Source: Candidatus Ozemobacteraceae bacterium (GTDB lineage: Bacteria > Muiribacteriota > Ozemobacteria > Ozemobacterales > Ozemobacteraceae). From it: a stretch of 64,000 nucleotides of DNA. The notes beneath the pieces were generated by a model that worked only from the letters and a program-made list of their open reading frames with translations, did no database searches and was not told where the DNA came from. This document shows positions 8,519 through 19,310 of the stretch, piece by piece; the stretch's first letter is position 1; each line of letters begins with the position of its first letter. The stretch lies in the NCBI GenBank assembly GCA_035373905.1, contig DAOSOK010000001.1:1-64000 (forward strand), written 5' to 3'. A program made the position numbers and the translations under genes.

Positions 8519-9088
8519 GTGAGAAGAGCGTGGTTCCATGGTGTGATGCTGGTAACACTGATGATGGTGAATTCTTGGGTGTATGCGACAGAGAGAGACC
8601 TGGGGCGAAGCCAGGCGGTGCAGGAGTTCATGGCGGCGCAGCGGCAGAAGTCGCAGGCCTTCCAGGAAGCGGAAAACAACGATGGGAAAGCGTTCATGGC
8701 CGCTCTCGCCGGAAAGCCCAAAGCAGAGAAGATCGCGGCCGTGCGCACGTTCAAGACGGAACAGTATGAGAAGAACTGCGCCTTTCGGGAGCAGATGATG
8801 GCCGAATGGGACGCCTTCCTGGCAACGCAGGGATCATCGAACGTCGGCGCCGCTCAGGGGCGCAGAGAGATGATGAAACAGCGGATGGCAGAACAGAACA
8901 GCAAGATCAAAGCGTTTTTCGCCCAAAAGCATGCCGAGAACATGGCGTTTCTCGACAGAATGCTGGCCGATTCCTCGATGGACGGCGCCGCGCTCGACAA
9001 GGAAATGAGCACCTTTTTCCAGAATCAGAAGGCTTCGGCGAAAGAACACATGGATTCGATCCGACGACCCGCCGGGAAGGGACGCTGA
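8519..9088 (+). CDS. Exported coiled-coil protein of unknown function
   Basis: The protein has about 189 residues. The GTG start was chosen because AAGGGAGG lies at a normal distance before it and it gives a clean signal peptide ending in NSWVYA. The mature protein is almost entirely charged alpha helix, rich in Gln, Glu, Lys, Ala and Met, with repeating phrases such as QEFMAAQRQK, KAFMAALAGKP and MAFLDRMLADS. This resembles periplasmic helical chaperone-like or Spy/LTXXQ-like proteins, but no diagnostic motif is present and I do not assign a family. It is followed by the secreted amylase on the same strand. Confidence 0.65.
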   Translation: MRRAWFHGVMLVTLMMVNSWVYATERDLGRSQAVQEFMAAQRQKSQAFQEAENNDGKAFMAALAGKPKAEKIAAVRTFKTEQYEKNCAFREQMMAEWDAFLATQGSSNVGAAQGRREMMKQRMAEQNSKIKAFFAQKHAENMAFLDRMLADSSMDGAALDKEMSTFFQNQKASAKEHMDSIRRPAGKGR

Positions 9089-9201
9089 CTGCGGGTTCTG
9101 AGAAGCGACCTGATCGATTCTCCAGGGCGCCGGGCATGCCGTGAAAGATTCAGGGAACATACAACGAGCCAGCAGAATGCGAAGTAAATAGGAGCATATA
9201 T

Positions 9202-11433
<2,232 letters not shown>

Positions 11434-11510
11434 GCCGCATTGATTTTTGATGTAACCTTGGCGGAAGTCCGGGAAAGATAGGGCATGGAAATTCGAACTG
11501 GAGGGGCATT

Positions 11511-12518
11511 ATGAAGAGTTCATCCGCTGTTTTGCTTCTTCTGGCGTTGGTCGCGATCGTCAGCATGGCCGGTCCTGCGCTGGTGTGTGCGCAGAGCCCG
11601 CAGTCGACGCTGGAGGGTCACGAGATCTCCGATTCCGATCAGCCTGCCGCAACCGGCGCGGGCGATTCCGGAAAGACCGCGGCCCAGATGGAACAAACCA
11701 TCGCCAGTCTCGAAGCTCTCGTGAAGCAGTATGAAGAGCTGATCAAGAAACTCGAGGGCCAGGTGAAGGGCGCCGAGGCCGCCGTCGAAGGCGAAGATGG
11801 AACCGTCGAGGTCAACTCCAGCCTGAACGTCCGCAGCGGCCCGTGGGGCTCGATCATCGGCGGCCTGACCAACGGCGAGAAGGTCAAGATCATCGGCAAG
11901 CAGGACCCCTGGTACAAGATCTCCTACGGCGGCGGCACCGCCTACGTTCACCAGAACTACATCTCGACCGCGAAACAGCCTGCCGGCCAGGTGCCGGTGG
12001 TCTTCCCGGCCGATTACGCCGGGCCTATCATCGACGGAACCCGGGCGGGCGGAGGCTCTTCCTCCAGTCCGAGTTCGAGCGCCGGCGCCGCTCCCCCGGC
12101 TGGCGACCTTCAGACCCGCATCGTGAGCGCTGCCCGGGCGCTCGTCGGCATGCGCAACTTCCCGTACGACCCGCTGACGAACGGCGGCAGACTGGGCTGC
12201 GCCCAGGTCGTTTCCACCGCCCTCAAAAACGCCGGCGTCATGAGCAAGATCGTCCTCAACGTCCACGGCGTCATGAATGACCTGCTGGCCAAGGGCTGGA
12301 AATACGCGCAGGTTCCGCCGTATCGCGCCGGCGACGTCGTCACCTGGAAGACCTACGACTCCACCGGCGACGGCGTGATGGATCCCGACACCCATATCGG
12401 CATCGCCGTCGAGAGCGGAAACAACGTCCAGGTCATGAACAACTCCAGTTCGCAGAGAATGCCTCGGCTGTGCGCCGCCAACGCGATGACTCTCAGTCAC
12501 GTTCTCCGCAAGGTCTGA
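11511..12518 (+). CDS. Exported SH3-domain protein with NlpC/P60-like C-terminal domain
   Basis: The protein has 335 residues. A signal peptide (about 1-27) is followed by a coiled coil at about 55-92, a bacterial SH3 domain at about 98-153 (SSLNVRSGPWGSIIGGLTNGEKV), a Ser-rich linker and a C-terminal domain from about 200. The last domain has the order of a C40-like papain fold: LGCAQVVSTAL with Cys230, the strand AGDVVTW, and DTHIGIAV with His295. It is therefore a candidate cell-wall peptidase, although the spacing is not textbook NlpC/P60 and activity is inferred. The position between two exported proteins on the same strand suggests an envelope role. Confidence 0.75.
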   Translation: MKSSSAVLLLLALVAIVSMAGPALVCAQSPQSTLEGHEISDSDQPAATGAGDSGKTAAQMEQTIASLEALVKQYEELIKKLEGQVKGAEAAVEGEDGTVEVNSSLNVRSGPWGSIIGGLTNGEKVKIIGKQDPWYKISYGGGTAYVHQNYISTAKQPAGQVPVVFPADYAGPIIDGTRAGGGSSSSPSSSAGAAPPAGDLQTRIVSAARALVGMRNFPYDPLTNGGRLGCAQVVSTALKNAGVMSKIVLNVHGVMNDLLAKGWKYAQVPPYRAGDVVTWKTYDSTGDGVMDPDTHIGIAVESGNNVQVMNNSSSQRMPRLCAANAMTLSHVLRKV

Positions 12519-12549
12519 TTCCTTTTTATATTCAGGAGTATAAAATACT

Positions 12550-13521
12550 ATGCGTCCGTTCATCACTCTGATATTCGCTGCACTGGTCGCTCTGCCTGCC
12601 TTCGGTCAAACCGAGCTCACGCTGCCCTTCGGGGACGAACCCGGCAAGGTCGCCTATCTCAACTACAAGAACAACCCCGGCGCCGAAGAGCCTCACCCCT
12701 GGGGCCCGCTCTCGTTCAGGAACGCCGGCTCGGAGTTCTGGGTCGCCGATACCGTGGCCGGCCGGGTGTACCGGGTCGATGCCGCCGGCAAGGTGCTCGC
12801 CACGATCGTCACCCGGAAGACCGGGAAAAACGCGGTCCTCGAGGATATCGCCCTCGTCCGTGACGCGGCCGGCACGGTGTCCGGCGTCTGGGTCGCCGAC
12901 GGCATGGAACAGCAGGTCGTTCTGTACGGAACGGACGGCACGAAGCGGAAGACGTTCGGCGCCCCCGGAAACGAGCCCGGCACATTTGCCCAGATCGCCC
13001 GCATCGAAGCCGGCCCTTCGGGACGGGTCTACGTCAGCGACAAGGGGCGCCAGCGGATCATCGTTTTCGATCCCGAGGGAAAGGTCGTCCGCGAACTGCC
13101 CTGGCAGTGGTCGGGCCTCTGTCTCGACAAGGATGAAAATCTATACCATCTCGAATGGAACGACCAGGAAAAGCGCGTTCACCTGATCGCCGAAACGTTC
13201 GACGGGAAGCCCCTGCTGAACAAGGTCCTCGATCTTCCCCCGCACACGAACTCCGAACTCTGGTTCATCACGCCGGCCGGCGAGGCGATCATCACCTACT
13301 CGCCCGACAACGCCCCCCTCCAGGCGCTGAAGATGGCCCGCTGCACGCTCGACGGCAAGCTGGTCGCCATCCTCGACATCAAGCTGCCGATCGTCATGAA
13401 CCGGTATCTCGAACCCCTCGACGCCGAGAGCGTCTGGCTCGGCCAGGTCGATTACGAAAAGGCCCCCGAAGGCGCCTTCCGCGTCATCCCCTTCAGATAC
13501 GGCGTCAAGCCCGAGGGCTGA
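12550..13521 (+). CDS. Exported NHL-type beta-propeller protein
   Basis: The protein has 323 residues with a signal peptide ending at PAFG (about residue 19). Repeated blades of the NHL/SMP-30 type are visible: EFWVADTVAGRVYRVDAAGKVLATI, VWVADGMEQQVVLYGTDGTKRKTFG and VYVSDKGRQRIIVFDPEGKVVREL. Such six-bladed propellers usually act as binding or scaffold modules in the periplasm or on the surface; no catalytic signature is seen. It begins 31 bases after the SH3/NlpC-like gene, so co-transcription is likely. A strong hairpin follows the stop. Confidence 0.8.
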   Translation: MRPFITLIFAALVALPAFGQTELTLPFGDEPGKVAYLNYKNNPGAEEPHPWGPLSFRNAGSEFWVADTVAGRVYRVDAAGKVLATIVTRKTGKNAVLEDIALVRDAAGTVSGVWVADGMEQQVVLYGTDGTKRKTFGAPGNEPGTFAQIARIEAGPSGRVYVSDKGRQRIIVFDPEGKVVRELPWQWSGLCLDKDENLYHLEWNDQEKRVHLIAETFDGKPLLNKVLDLPPHTNSELWFITPAGEAIITYSPDNAPLQALKMARCTLDGKLVAILDIKLPIVMNRYLEPLDAESVWLGQVDYEKAPEGAFRVIPFRYGVKPEG

Positions 13522-13531
13522 CCGCTTTCAG

Positions 13532-13573
13532 AAAACCCCGGGGCGGCTCCATCCGAGCCTGCCCCGGGGTTTT
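13532..13573. terminator. Bidirectional intrinsic terminator
   Basis: AAAACCCCGGGGC and GCCCCGGGGTTTT form a perfect 13-bp stem with a 16-base loop. It sits between convergent genes (NHL propeller on plus, FmdE-like on minus) and has A/T tracts on both sides. Confidence 0.9.
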
Positions 13574-13597
13574 GCATTTCCGTGATTTTTCTCGCGT

Positions 13598-14188
13598 TCA
13601 CGCTGGTGCGCACGGGCGGCAGTGCGGCCTGCCGGCGACCATGACATGCCTTCCATCCATGATCGATTCGCCGCATTTCACGCACCGCTCGCGTTCTTTG
13701 GGAAAGCCCGGAAGATCGGTTTCCGCCCAGTCGACCTCGGCAACCGAGATGGAGAACTGGCGCTCCCACGGATACCCGAAGAAGACCCGGGAAGCGGCGG
13801 CTGTGTCGTGACGATCGATACCGAGCCGTTTCATCTCCGCTTCGAGCTCGTCGAACGCCTCGGTTTTCTGGGAAATGCGGATCCCCTTTTTTCGTTCGAT
13901 CGAGCAGAACGTCGCGGCGAACCTGCCCCAGTCGCGGAATTTCAACGTGCGGCGGCCCAGACGGCAGCCGGTGACCGAGATGATCGCGTCGGTGAGGCAT
14001 CGGTCGATCTCGGTGATCACGATCAGATCCTTGCTCGGGTAAGTTTCATACCCGAGCAGGTGCCGCGCCCCGAACGCCATTTTCACCCCGTTATACATGC
14101 CGGGGCAGAGGTGGCCGTGAAAGGCGCACGCGTCGGAGAGACCGCGCTCATACTCGTTCCATGATATGTCCGGTGTGAATATCTTCAT
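13598..14188 (-). CDS. FmdE-family protein with C-terminal zinc ribbon
   Basis: The protein has 196 residues. The N-terminal domain (about 10-145) carries the FmdE signature: FHGHLCPG at 23-30, DRCLTDAI with Cys63 and VTGCRLGRR at 72-80. A small zinc-finger module follows, with Cys at 169, 172, 190 and 193. The family was named after a subunit co-occurring with formylmethanofuran dehydrogenase, but most members are not methanogenic and sit near metal or cofactor genes. Here it is the last gene of the TonB/ECF operon, 41 bases after the receptor, so metal binding or delivery in the cytosol is the best inference. AAGGAAG precedes the ATG; the open frame upstream is not coding. Confidence 0.85.
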   Translation of the reverse strand: MKIFTPDISWNEYERGLSDACAFHGHLCPGMYNGVKMAFGARHLLGYETYPSKDLIVITEIDRCLTDAIISVTGCRLGRRTLKFRDWGRFAATFCSIERKKGIRISQKTEAFDELEAEMKRLGIDRHDTAAASRVFFGYPWERQFSISVAEVDWAETDLPGFPKERERCVKCGESIMDGRHVMVAGRPHCRPCAPA

Positions 14189-14229
14189 ATATATCTTCCT
14201 TGATAGTCTGTCGGCCCGCCGGGGCGGCG

Positions 14230-16164
14230 TTAGAACCTCACGTCGAGTCCGAGAATCGCCTGGCGGGGGATGCCATACACGACCGGCACCCCGACCGCGT
14301 GCGTGTCCGTTTCGATATCCGCATCGGTCAGGTTGTTGACGGTGAGCGTCGCCGTCATGAGGTCCGTGATGCGGCGGCGCAGGGTGAGGTCGAGCCGGGT
14401 CGAGGCGGGGAGTTTCGTGGTGATCGATTGCCCTTTTCCGGTCGAGACGTAGGGCGCGTCGCCGAGCCGCTCGACGAACAGAAGCCCCGACGTGCGGCCG
14501 CGTTCCCAGGTCAGGCCGGCGTTGAGCTTGTACGACGGCCGGGCGTCGAGCCGCAGACCGGTGGCGGTATCGTCCGCCTTCTCGATGCGAGTATGGCCCA
14601 GCCAGAGCGAGGATGTATCGCAGAGCTTCCCCTGTACGCGGGTTTCCCAGCCGGAGAGATCGACCTCGCCGCGGTTCACCCACAGGAAACGCGGGGCGGT
14701 GCGCGGCCACGTCGCGCTGAACTCGCGATCGATCATATCCTCGACGGTCGAGACATACCGCTTGAGCGATATTTCCCAGTCGCGATGGAACTGCCACGCG
14801 AAACCGCCTTCGGTGGTATCGGCCGTTTCCGCTTTCAGGGCCGGGTTCCCCTGGCCGGGCACGGTCGCGGTCCAGGTGCCGTCATTCTTCTGACGTCCCA
14901 TGAACGTCATGTACAACTCGCGCATGACGGGGAAGCGGGCGACGCGGGAACGGCTGACGTTCCAGCGCCATCTCGACGCGGGGTTCCAGGTGAGGCCGCC
15001 GGTCCAGGATGTCTCGGAATCGGCCGTCGAATGGGCATCGCGCCGGATCGTCCCGTTCAGCCGGAGGTTGCTGCCGATCTCGAAGATATCGCTCAACAGG
15101 TATCCGTGCGTATCCAGCTCCTTGTGGCCGCTGGTGGAAGCGCCGTCCATCGTATCCCTGCGCCCCTGCCACCCGACGGTGAGGCGGTGATCGGACGAGG
15201 GGGCCCAGGTGTAGAGGAGCTCCTGGCCCGTGACGGCCATGTCCTGCGTCGATTCGGCTTTCTGGGTTGCATACGTGGTGTCGGTGTAATCGGTGATATG
15301 CGAGAATTCCGCATTCCGGAAGGCACGGAGCGTCAGAACGCCGTCGCGGGCTGTTTCCTTCTCGACGACGAGGTCACGGTGCGAGACGTTCCAAGTGTCC
15401 CAGATCTGCGGTGTCATCGAGGTGTCATTCAGGTTCGGCAGGCCGAACCGGCCGCGCAGTTCGAGGAAACTCGTCCGGACGCGCCAATCCTGCGGTAATG
15501 AATAGCTTCCGCGATACATGAGCGAGTCGGTGTCTTTGAATCCGTTCTCCAGGTGGCCGCGCGTCTCGTTGCCGGACCAGGTGAACAGGTGCTCCGACGC
15601 GTCGCAGACGCGCCCGTACGTCACCTCGCGCCGGTTCACGCCGAGGTTGCCGATCTCCTGCGACATGCGCAGCCCCTCGAGGTCGCGTGCGGTCGGCAGC
15701 GACAGGTTCAGTGCGCCGGCAAGTCCGCTTGCACCGTACAGCAGCCCGTCGCCGCCGGACACGAGCACGGCGTTCTTCAGGCCGCGAAGCGGGTAGGCCG
15801 TCAGGTTCGCCCAGTTGGCCCACGGCATGTTGACCGGTGTTCCGTCGAGCAAGACCTGGGTCGTGTGATTCGGAAAGCCTCTGACAGACGGCGCGGCGGC
15901 CATGCCCTTCATCGAGCCGCCAAGCGCGACAGACGGATGCGCCCGGATCATGTCGTTCGGCGTCGGAGCATACAGGAGTTGCGCGGTGGCGGTCGGAACG
16001 GCTTCGTGCGTGGCCGGGAGCCATCGTTCGAGGCCGGCGCGTTCGGCCGTGATCGTCAGACCGCTGAGCCGATACGCGTTCGTGCCCGAGGCGGTCTGCG
16101 GCTCCGCCAGCACACCCTGTTGAACGAGCAGCAATCCGATGCAAAGGAATCTCCAGCGTTTCAT
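14230..16164 (-). CDS. TonB-dependent outer-membrane receptor
   Basis: The protein has 644 residues. A signal peptide (1-20) is followed by a plug domain at about 55-165 (SVRGFPNHTTQVLLDGTPVN and the GLYGASGLAGALNL-type segment) and a beta-barrel ending in the classical terminal Phe (LGLDVRF). It should bind a scarce ligand at the cell surface and import it using TonB. The substrate cannot be read from the sequence; the size and neighbours favour a metal chelate, cobalamin-like or siderophore-like ligand. Its ATG overlaps the tonB stop (ATGA). Confidence 0.92.
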   Translation of the reverse strand: MKRWRFLCIGLLLVQQGVLAEPQTASGTNAYRLSGLTITAERAGLERWLPATHEAVPTATAQLLYAPTPNDMIRAHPSVALGGSMKGMAAAPSVRGFPNHTTQVLLDGTPVNMPWANWANLTAYPLRGLKNAVLVSGGDGLLYGASGLAGALNLSLPTARDLEGLRMSQEIGNLGVNRREVTYGRVCDASEHLFTWSGNETRGHLENGFKDTDSLMYRGSYSLPQDWRVRTSFLELRGRFGLPNLNDTSMTPQIWDTWNVSHRDLVVEKETARDGVLTLRAFRNAEFSHITDYTDTTYATQKAESTQDMAVTGQELLYTWAPSSDHRLTVGWQGRRDTMDGASTSGHKELDTHGYLLSDIFEIGSNLRLNGTIRRDAHSTADSETSWTGGLTWNPASRWRWNVSRSRVARFPVMRELYMTFMGRQKNDGTWTATVPGQGNPALKAETADTTEGGFAWQFHRDWEISLKRYVSTVEDMIDREFSATWPRTAPRFLWVNRGEVDLSGWETRVQGKLCDTSSLWLGHTRIEKADDTATGLRLDARPSYKLNAGLTWERGRTSGLLFVERLGDAPYVSTGKGQSITTKLPASTRLDLTLRRRITDLMTATLTVNNLTDADIETDTHAVGVPVVYGIPRQAILGLDVRF

Positions 16165-17063
16165 CTGTGCCCTGTCTCCTTGAGTGAATATGTGACGGGT
16201 ATCTCAACGCATGCATGCGTATTCCATCCGATGGGCGGGGCCGGGAATCGGCGGTCGCGAACCAGTGCCAGCGCGGCATCCCGGAGTGCGTCCGGAACGA
16301 CCCCCTGCACCGCCGGTTCGGAGACGGTGCCGTCGGCGCCGATGCGGAACGCGAGGAGGACGGTTCCTTCAAATCCCCGTTTCCGGGCTGATTCCGGGAA
16401 ACGCTTCGCCCGTTCGAGCCGTTCCCTGACCACGGCGAGGTAAGCGGTTACCTCGTTCCCGGACGGTGCTTGGGGGGGCGCGGGGACTGAATGAATAGTG
16501 CTAGATATACTCGTTGTTGTATTTCGCGAGGAGGTTGCAGTTGCCAGGTTTCGTATTCGTGCGATCCGGTCGGCAAGGCACGGGATGCCGGGCCGATCCC
16601 CCGGCGGGGCCGGATCCGATCTTCCGGCCACCGGTCTGGGAAGGTCGGTATGAACCGGCCGGGATGGGGCCGCGGATACGGATACGATCGGAGAAACGGG
16701 AATGACGGGCTTTCTCGGAACTCGACGTGGGCGCTGTGCAGCGGCATTCCTGATGACACGGGCGGCAGTTGGAGCCTGGCAAGTTGGGAGCGTGGGCATG
16801 GGAGGCGGAGTTGCAGAATCCATCTGCGCGATGACGGGCCTGGAAGAAACCGCCGGCGGGTTGACCATCGTTCGGACCGGCGTCAGCCGCTCGAGCGCGA
16901 GGACGGTGACGGAAGACCGCGACGGAGGAAGACGTAGTGGACTCCAGCCGCACCAGAGGCCCAGAGCCGCCAGCACCGCGAACTGCATGACGGATGAGCC
17001 GGCCAGGGCAAGAGCGGCGGGGCAGACGTCTTCCGCTGGAGCGGGCGATACCGGTGCCATCAT
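16161..17063 (-). CDS. tonB: TonB energy transducer
   Basis: The protein has 300 residues: a short cytosolic N-terminus, one membrane segment at about 20-38, a long low-complexity region rich in Pro, Arg, Ser and Thr that spans the periplasm, and a C-terminal TonB domain at about 205-295 (RAKRFPESARKRGFEGTVLLAFRIGADGTV). It carries ExbB/ExbD energy to the receptor encoded by the next gene. It overlaps exbD and the receptor gene by four bases each (ATGA), so it is dedicated to this operon. Confidence 0.92.
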   Translation of the reverse strand: MMAPVSPAPAEDVCPAALALAGSSVMQFAVLAALGLWCGWSPLRLPPSRSSVTVLALERLTPVRTMVNPPAVSSRPVIAQMDSATPPPMPTLPTCQAPTAARVIRNAAAQRPRRVPRKPVIPVSPIVSVSAAPSRPVHTDLPRPVAGRSDPAPPGDRPGIPCLADRIARIRNLATATSSRNTTTSISSTIHSVPAPPQAPSGNEVTAYLAVVRERLERAKRFPESARKRGFEGTVLLAFRIGADGTVSEPAVQGVVPDALRDAALALVRDRRFPAPPIGWNTHACVEIPVTYSLKETGHR

Positions 17064-17488
17064 GGAACGGCCTCATGTCCGGCCGTCTCCCGAGCGTGAC
17101 CCGCGATGGCGAGTCTGGCGATGCCGGCCGCCTGAAGACTGTCGAGCAGTTCGAGGGCGATGCCGGCCGGCGCCTTGCGGTCGATTTCGAGGACGACGGG
17201 CGCGGAAGCGGGGAGCCGTCGTGCGCGGCTTGCAGCGTCCGGCAGCCAGCCTTCGGCCGGGAGTGGGGTTCCATCCCAGATGACACGGCCTGCCGCCGTG
17301 ACCTCGATGGGAACCGGAACGGCGGTATCCTGCCGGCGATGCTCACCCACGGAGGGCAGTTCGACCTGCATCAGTGGCAGGGCCTGCTGGGTGAGGATGA
17401 AGAACAGCAGGAGCGTGAAGATGATGTCCGATGCCGGTGTCATGTCGAACGACATTCCCGCGGTCCGGGCCGATCGCTTCCAGGCCAT
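17060..17488 (-). CDS. exbD: ExbD-type proton channel subunit
   Basis: The protein has 142 residues, the usual length. A short cytosolic N-terminus leads into one membrane segment at about 21-38 (DIIFTLLLFFILTQQAL). Asp21 is placed like the essential proton-carrying Asp of ExbD/TolR. A periplasmic domain follows with VPIEVTAAGRVIWDG, PVVLEIDRKAPAG and a final LAIAGH segment. The start was placed at the ATG that shares one base with the exbB stop (TGATG); the frame stays open upstream inside exbB and is not coding there. Confidence 0.92.
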   Translation of the reverse strand: MAWKRSARTAGMSFDMTPASDIIFTLLLFFILTQQALPLMQVELPSVGEHRRQDTAVPVPIEVTAAGRVIWDGTPLPAEGWLPDAASRARRLPASAPVVLEIDRKAPAGIALELLDSLQAAGIARLAIAGHARETAGHEAVP

Positions 17489-18072
17489 CAGCGGACCTCT
17501 CCGTCGGGCTGGCCGGGAGCGTCCGGGGCATCGAGCGTTTCGAACAGCCGGCGTTCGATTTCCCTGAGGCGGCTGCGGGCGAGGCTTTCGATCGTCTGCG
17601 CAAGGCCGATCCCGATGAGGGCCAGGATCAGGCCATAGATCGTGGTATATAGCGCTTCGAATAAACCTCCCGCCAGCTCGGGGGGGATTGCGACACCGCG
17701 CGCGGCGATGACGCGGAGCGTGTTGACCATGCCGGTGACGGTGCCGAGGAAACCGAGCATCGTGCTGGTCTGGGCGAGGAATTTCAGGGTCGGCACGCGG
17801 CGCGTCAGGCAGTCCTCGAGGCGGGCGAGGGCGAGCTCGATCGAATCGGTCAGTCCGATGCCGGGCAGACCGCGCCGTTCCTTCGCCATCGCGAGCGCGC
17901 GGTCGACCCAGTAAGGCGCGCCGCTGCACGCGAAACGGCCGGGTCTGAACCGCCACAGCAGAAGCCAGAGGATCCGCGACAGCCCGATGGCCCACATCAC
18001 GAGACCGACCACCGTGAGAGGGATCATCACGGGGCCGCCCTTCTGCAGGAAGTCGAGGATTGCGTTCGTCAT
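17488..18072 (-). CDS. exbB: ExbB/TolQ-type proton channel subunit
   Basis: The protein has 194 residues with three hydrophobic segments at about 12-40, 100-125 and 137-165, the MotA/TolQ/ExbB arrangement. The conserved phrase LGFLGTVTGMVNTLRVI lies at the second segment, and TTIYGLILALIGIG carries the pore-lining Thr pair of the third. With ExbD it couples proton flow to TonB. The gene overlaps the ABC ATPase gene by four bases, which ties the TonB machinery to the inner-membrane importer. Confidence 0.93.
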   Translation of the reverse strand: MTNAILDFLQKGGPVMIPLTVVGLVMWAIGLSRILWLLLWRFRPGRFACSGAPYWVDRALAMAKERRGLPGIGLTDSIELALARLEDCLTRRVPTLKFLAQTSTMLGFLGTVTGMVNTLRVIAARGVAIPPELAGGLFEALYTTIYGLILALIGIGLAQTIESLARSRLREIERRLFETLDAPDAPGQPDGEVR

Positions 18073-19310
18073 CTCATGTTCTCCAGGTCTATACGCGTAT
18101 GGGGAAATGCCTCGAACCAGCCGGGTTCGTGTGTCGCCGCGACGATGCGCCCCCCGGCGGCAAGCCAGGCCGACAGGAGGGCCGAGATTCTCGACCGGTT
18201 CGTCTGGTCGAGGCCGCCCAGCGGCTCGTCGAGCAGAAGGATGGCGGGGTGGCGCGCCAATGCGCCGGCGAGCGAGACGCGCCGTTTTTCGCCGTAGCTC
18301 AGGAGGAGGGGCGAGGTTTCGAGATGCCGTTCCAGGCCCAGATACCTTGCGAGAGCTTCGGCGTCGGGCCGGCGGTCGCTGCGTCCGAGCGTCAGTTCGG
18401 CGAGGACGTCCGGCGCGAACAACTCCTGGTCAGGGTGCTGCGGCACGAACGCGCGGCTCGCCGAACCGTTGACGCTGCCCGCCGAAGGTTCGGCAAGTCC
18501 CGCAAGGCAGCGCAGCAGCTGTGTCTTGCCGCTACCGTTCGGTCCGGTCACGATGGCAAGCTCGCCTCGGTTCAGCTCCAGGTCGAGGGAAGCGGCCGCC
18601 GGTCCGCCGGCCCATCGAAGGCCGCGAAGGACCAGCGGCTGCGGATCGTCCGCCGGTGTCAGGGACGGGGGGGGTGAGGGATGGTTCGCGGAGACGCCGG
18701 CGGGAAGCAGGAACACGTCTTCGCCCGGCTCGATGCCGGCTTCCGTCGCCAGTATCGTGACGCCGCTCTCGGCGAGGCTGTTCATGGCGTGCAGCACCCG
18801 TTCCCGGTGCGCGATATCGAGGCCGGTCAGCGGTTCGTCGAGCAGGAGAAGCTCGGGCGGATACTGCCACATGCCTGCAAGGCCGAGATACCGCGCCTGG
18901 CCGAAGGAGAGCCGGTCGATCGGGTTCGCCAGCATCGGTTCGAGGCCAAACCTCTTCGCCGTCGCGAGAGCATGATCCACTGCCGCCTCCCAGGTCGGTT
19001 CCCGGAACTCGGGACCGAGCAGGAGTTCGTCGAGAACCGTCGTCGTTAGCAGATGGAGAAAAGGATCCTGGCTCGAACGTCCGTGGACCGCCGGCAGGGC
19101 TGTTTCGCCGAGATCGACGACGCAGCCGGGCGTCGATGCCGGAAGCTCGCCGGCAAGGAGCGCCAGGAGCGTGCTCTTGCCGCAGCCCGAGGGGCCGCGT
19201 AGACGGGTGATCCGGCCGCGCGGAAGACGGAGCCGAAGATCCGAAAACAGGGGCTCGGCCTCGCCGGACCAGGCGAATCGCCTGATATCCAGCTCCAGCG
19301 GCGCATTCAT
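18069..19310 (-). CDS. ecfA: ECF transporter ATPase with two fused ABC domains
   Basis: The protein has 413 residues: two ABC domains in one chain, equivalent to EcfA plus EcfA-prime. Domain 1 has Walker A GPSGCGKST (39-47), ECF-type Q-loop QDPFLHLLTTTVLDE, signature LSFGQ and Walker B LLLLDEP. Domain 2 has GPNGSGKT (256-263), QHPDQELFAPDVLAEL, LSYGE and ILLLDEP. The switch His is present in domain 2 (AATHEP) but replaced by Glu190 in domain 1 (ATEAG), so the two ATP sites are probably unequal. It powers uptake with the EcfT and S genes upstream. Four-base overlaps join it to the genes on both sides. Confidence 0.93.
   Translation of the reverse strand: MNAPLELDIRRFAWSGEAEPLFSDLRLRLPRGRITRLRGPSGCGKSTLLALLAGELPASTPGCVVDLGETALPAVHGRSSQDPFLHLLTTTVLDELLLGPEFREPTWEAAVDHALATAKRFGLEPMLANPIDRLSFGQARYLGLAGMWQYPPELLLLDEPLTGLDIAHRERVLHAMNSLAESGVTILATEAGIEPGEDVFLLPAGVSANHPSPPPSLTPADDPQPLVLRGLRWAGGPAAASLDLELNRGELAIVTGPNGSGKTQLLRCLAGLAEPSAGSVNGSASRAFVPQHPDQELFAPDVLAELTLGRSDRRPDAEALARYLGLERHLETSPLLLSYGEKRRVSLAGALARHPAILLLDEPLGGLDQTNRSRISALLSAWLAAGGRIVAATHEPGWFEAFPHTRIDLENMR

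Noticed and set aside
13598..14188. FmdE-like protein as evidence of methanogenesis or formylmethanofuran chemistry
   Set aside because: No other subunit of that pathway is present, and the context is metal uptake. The family name is historical.
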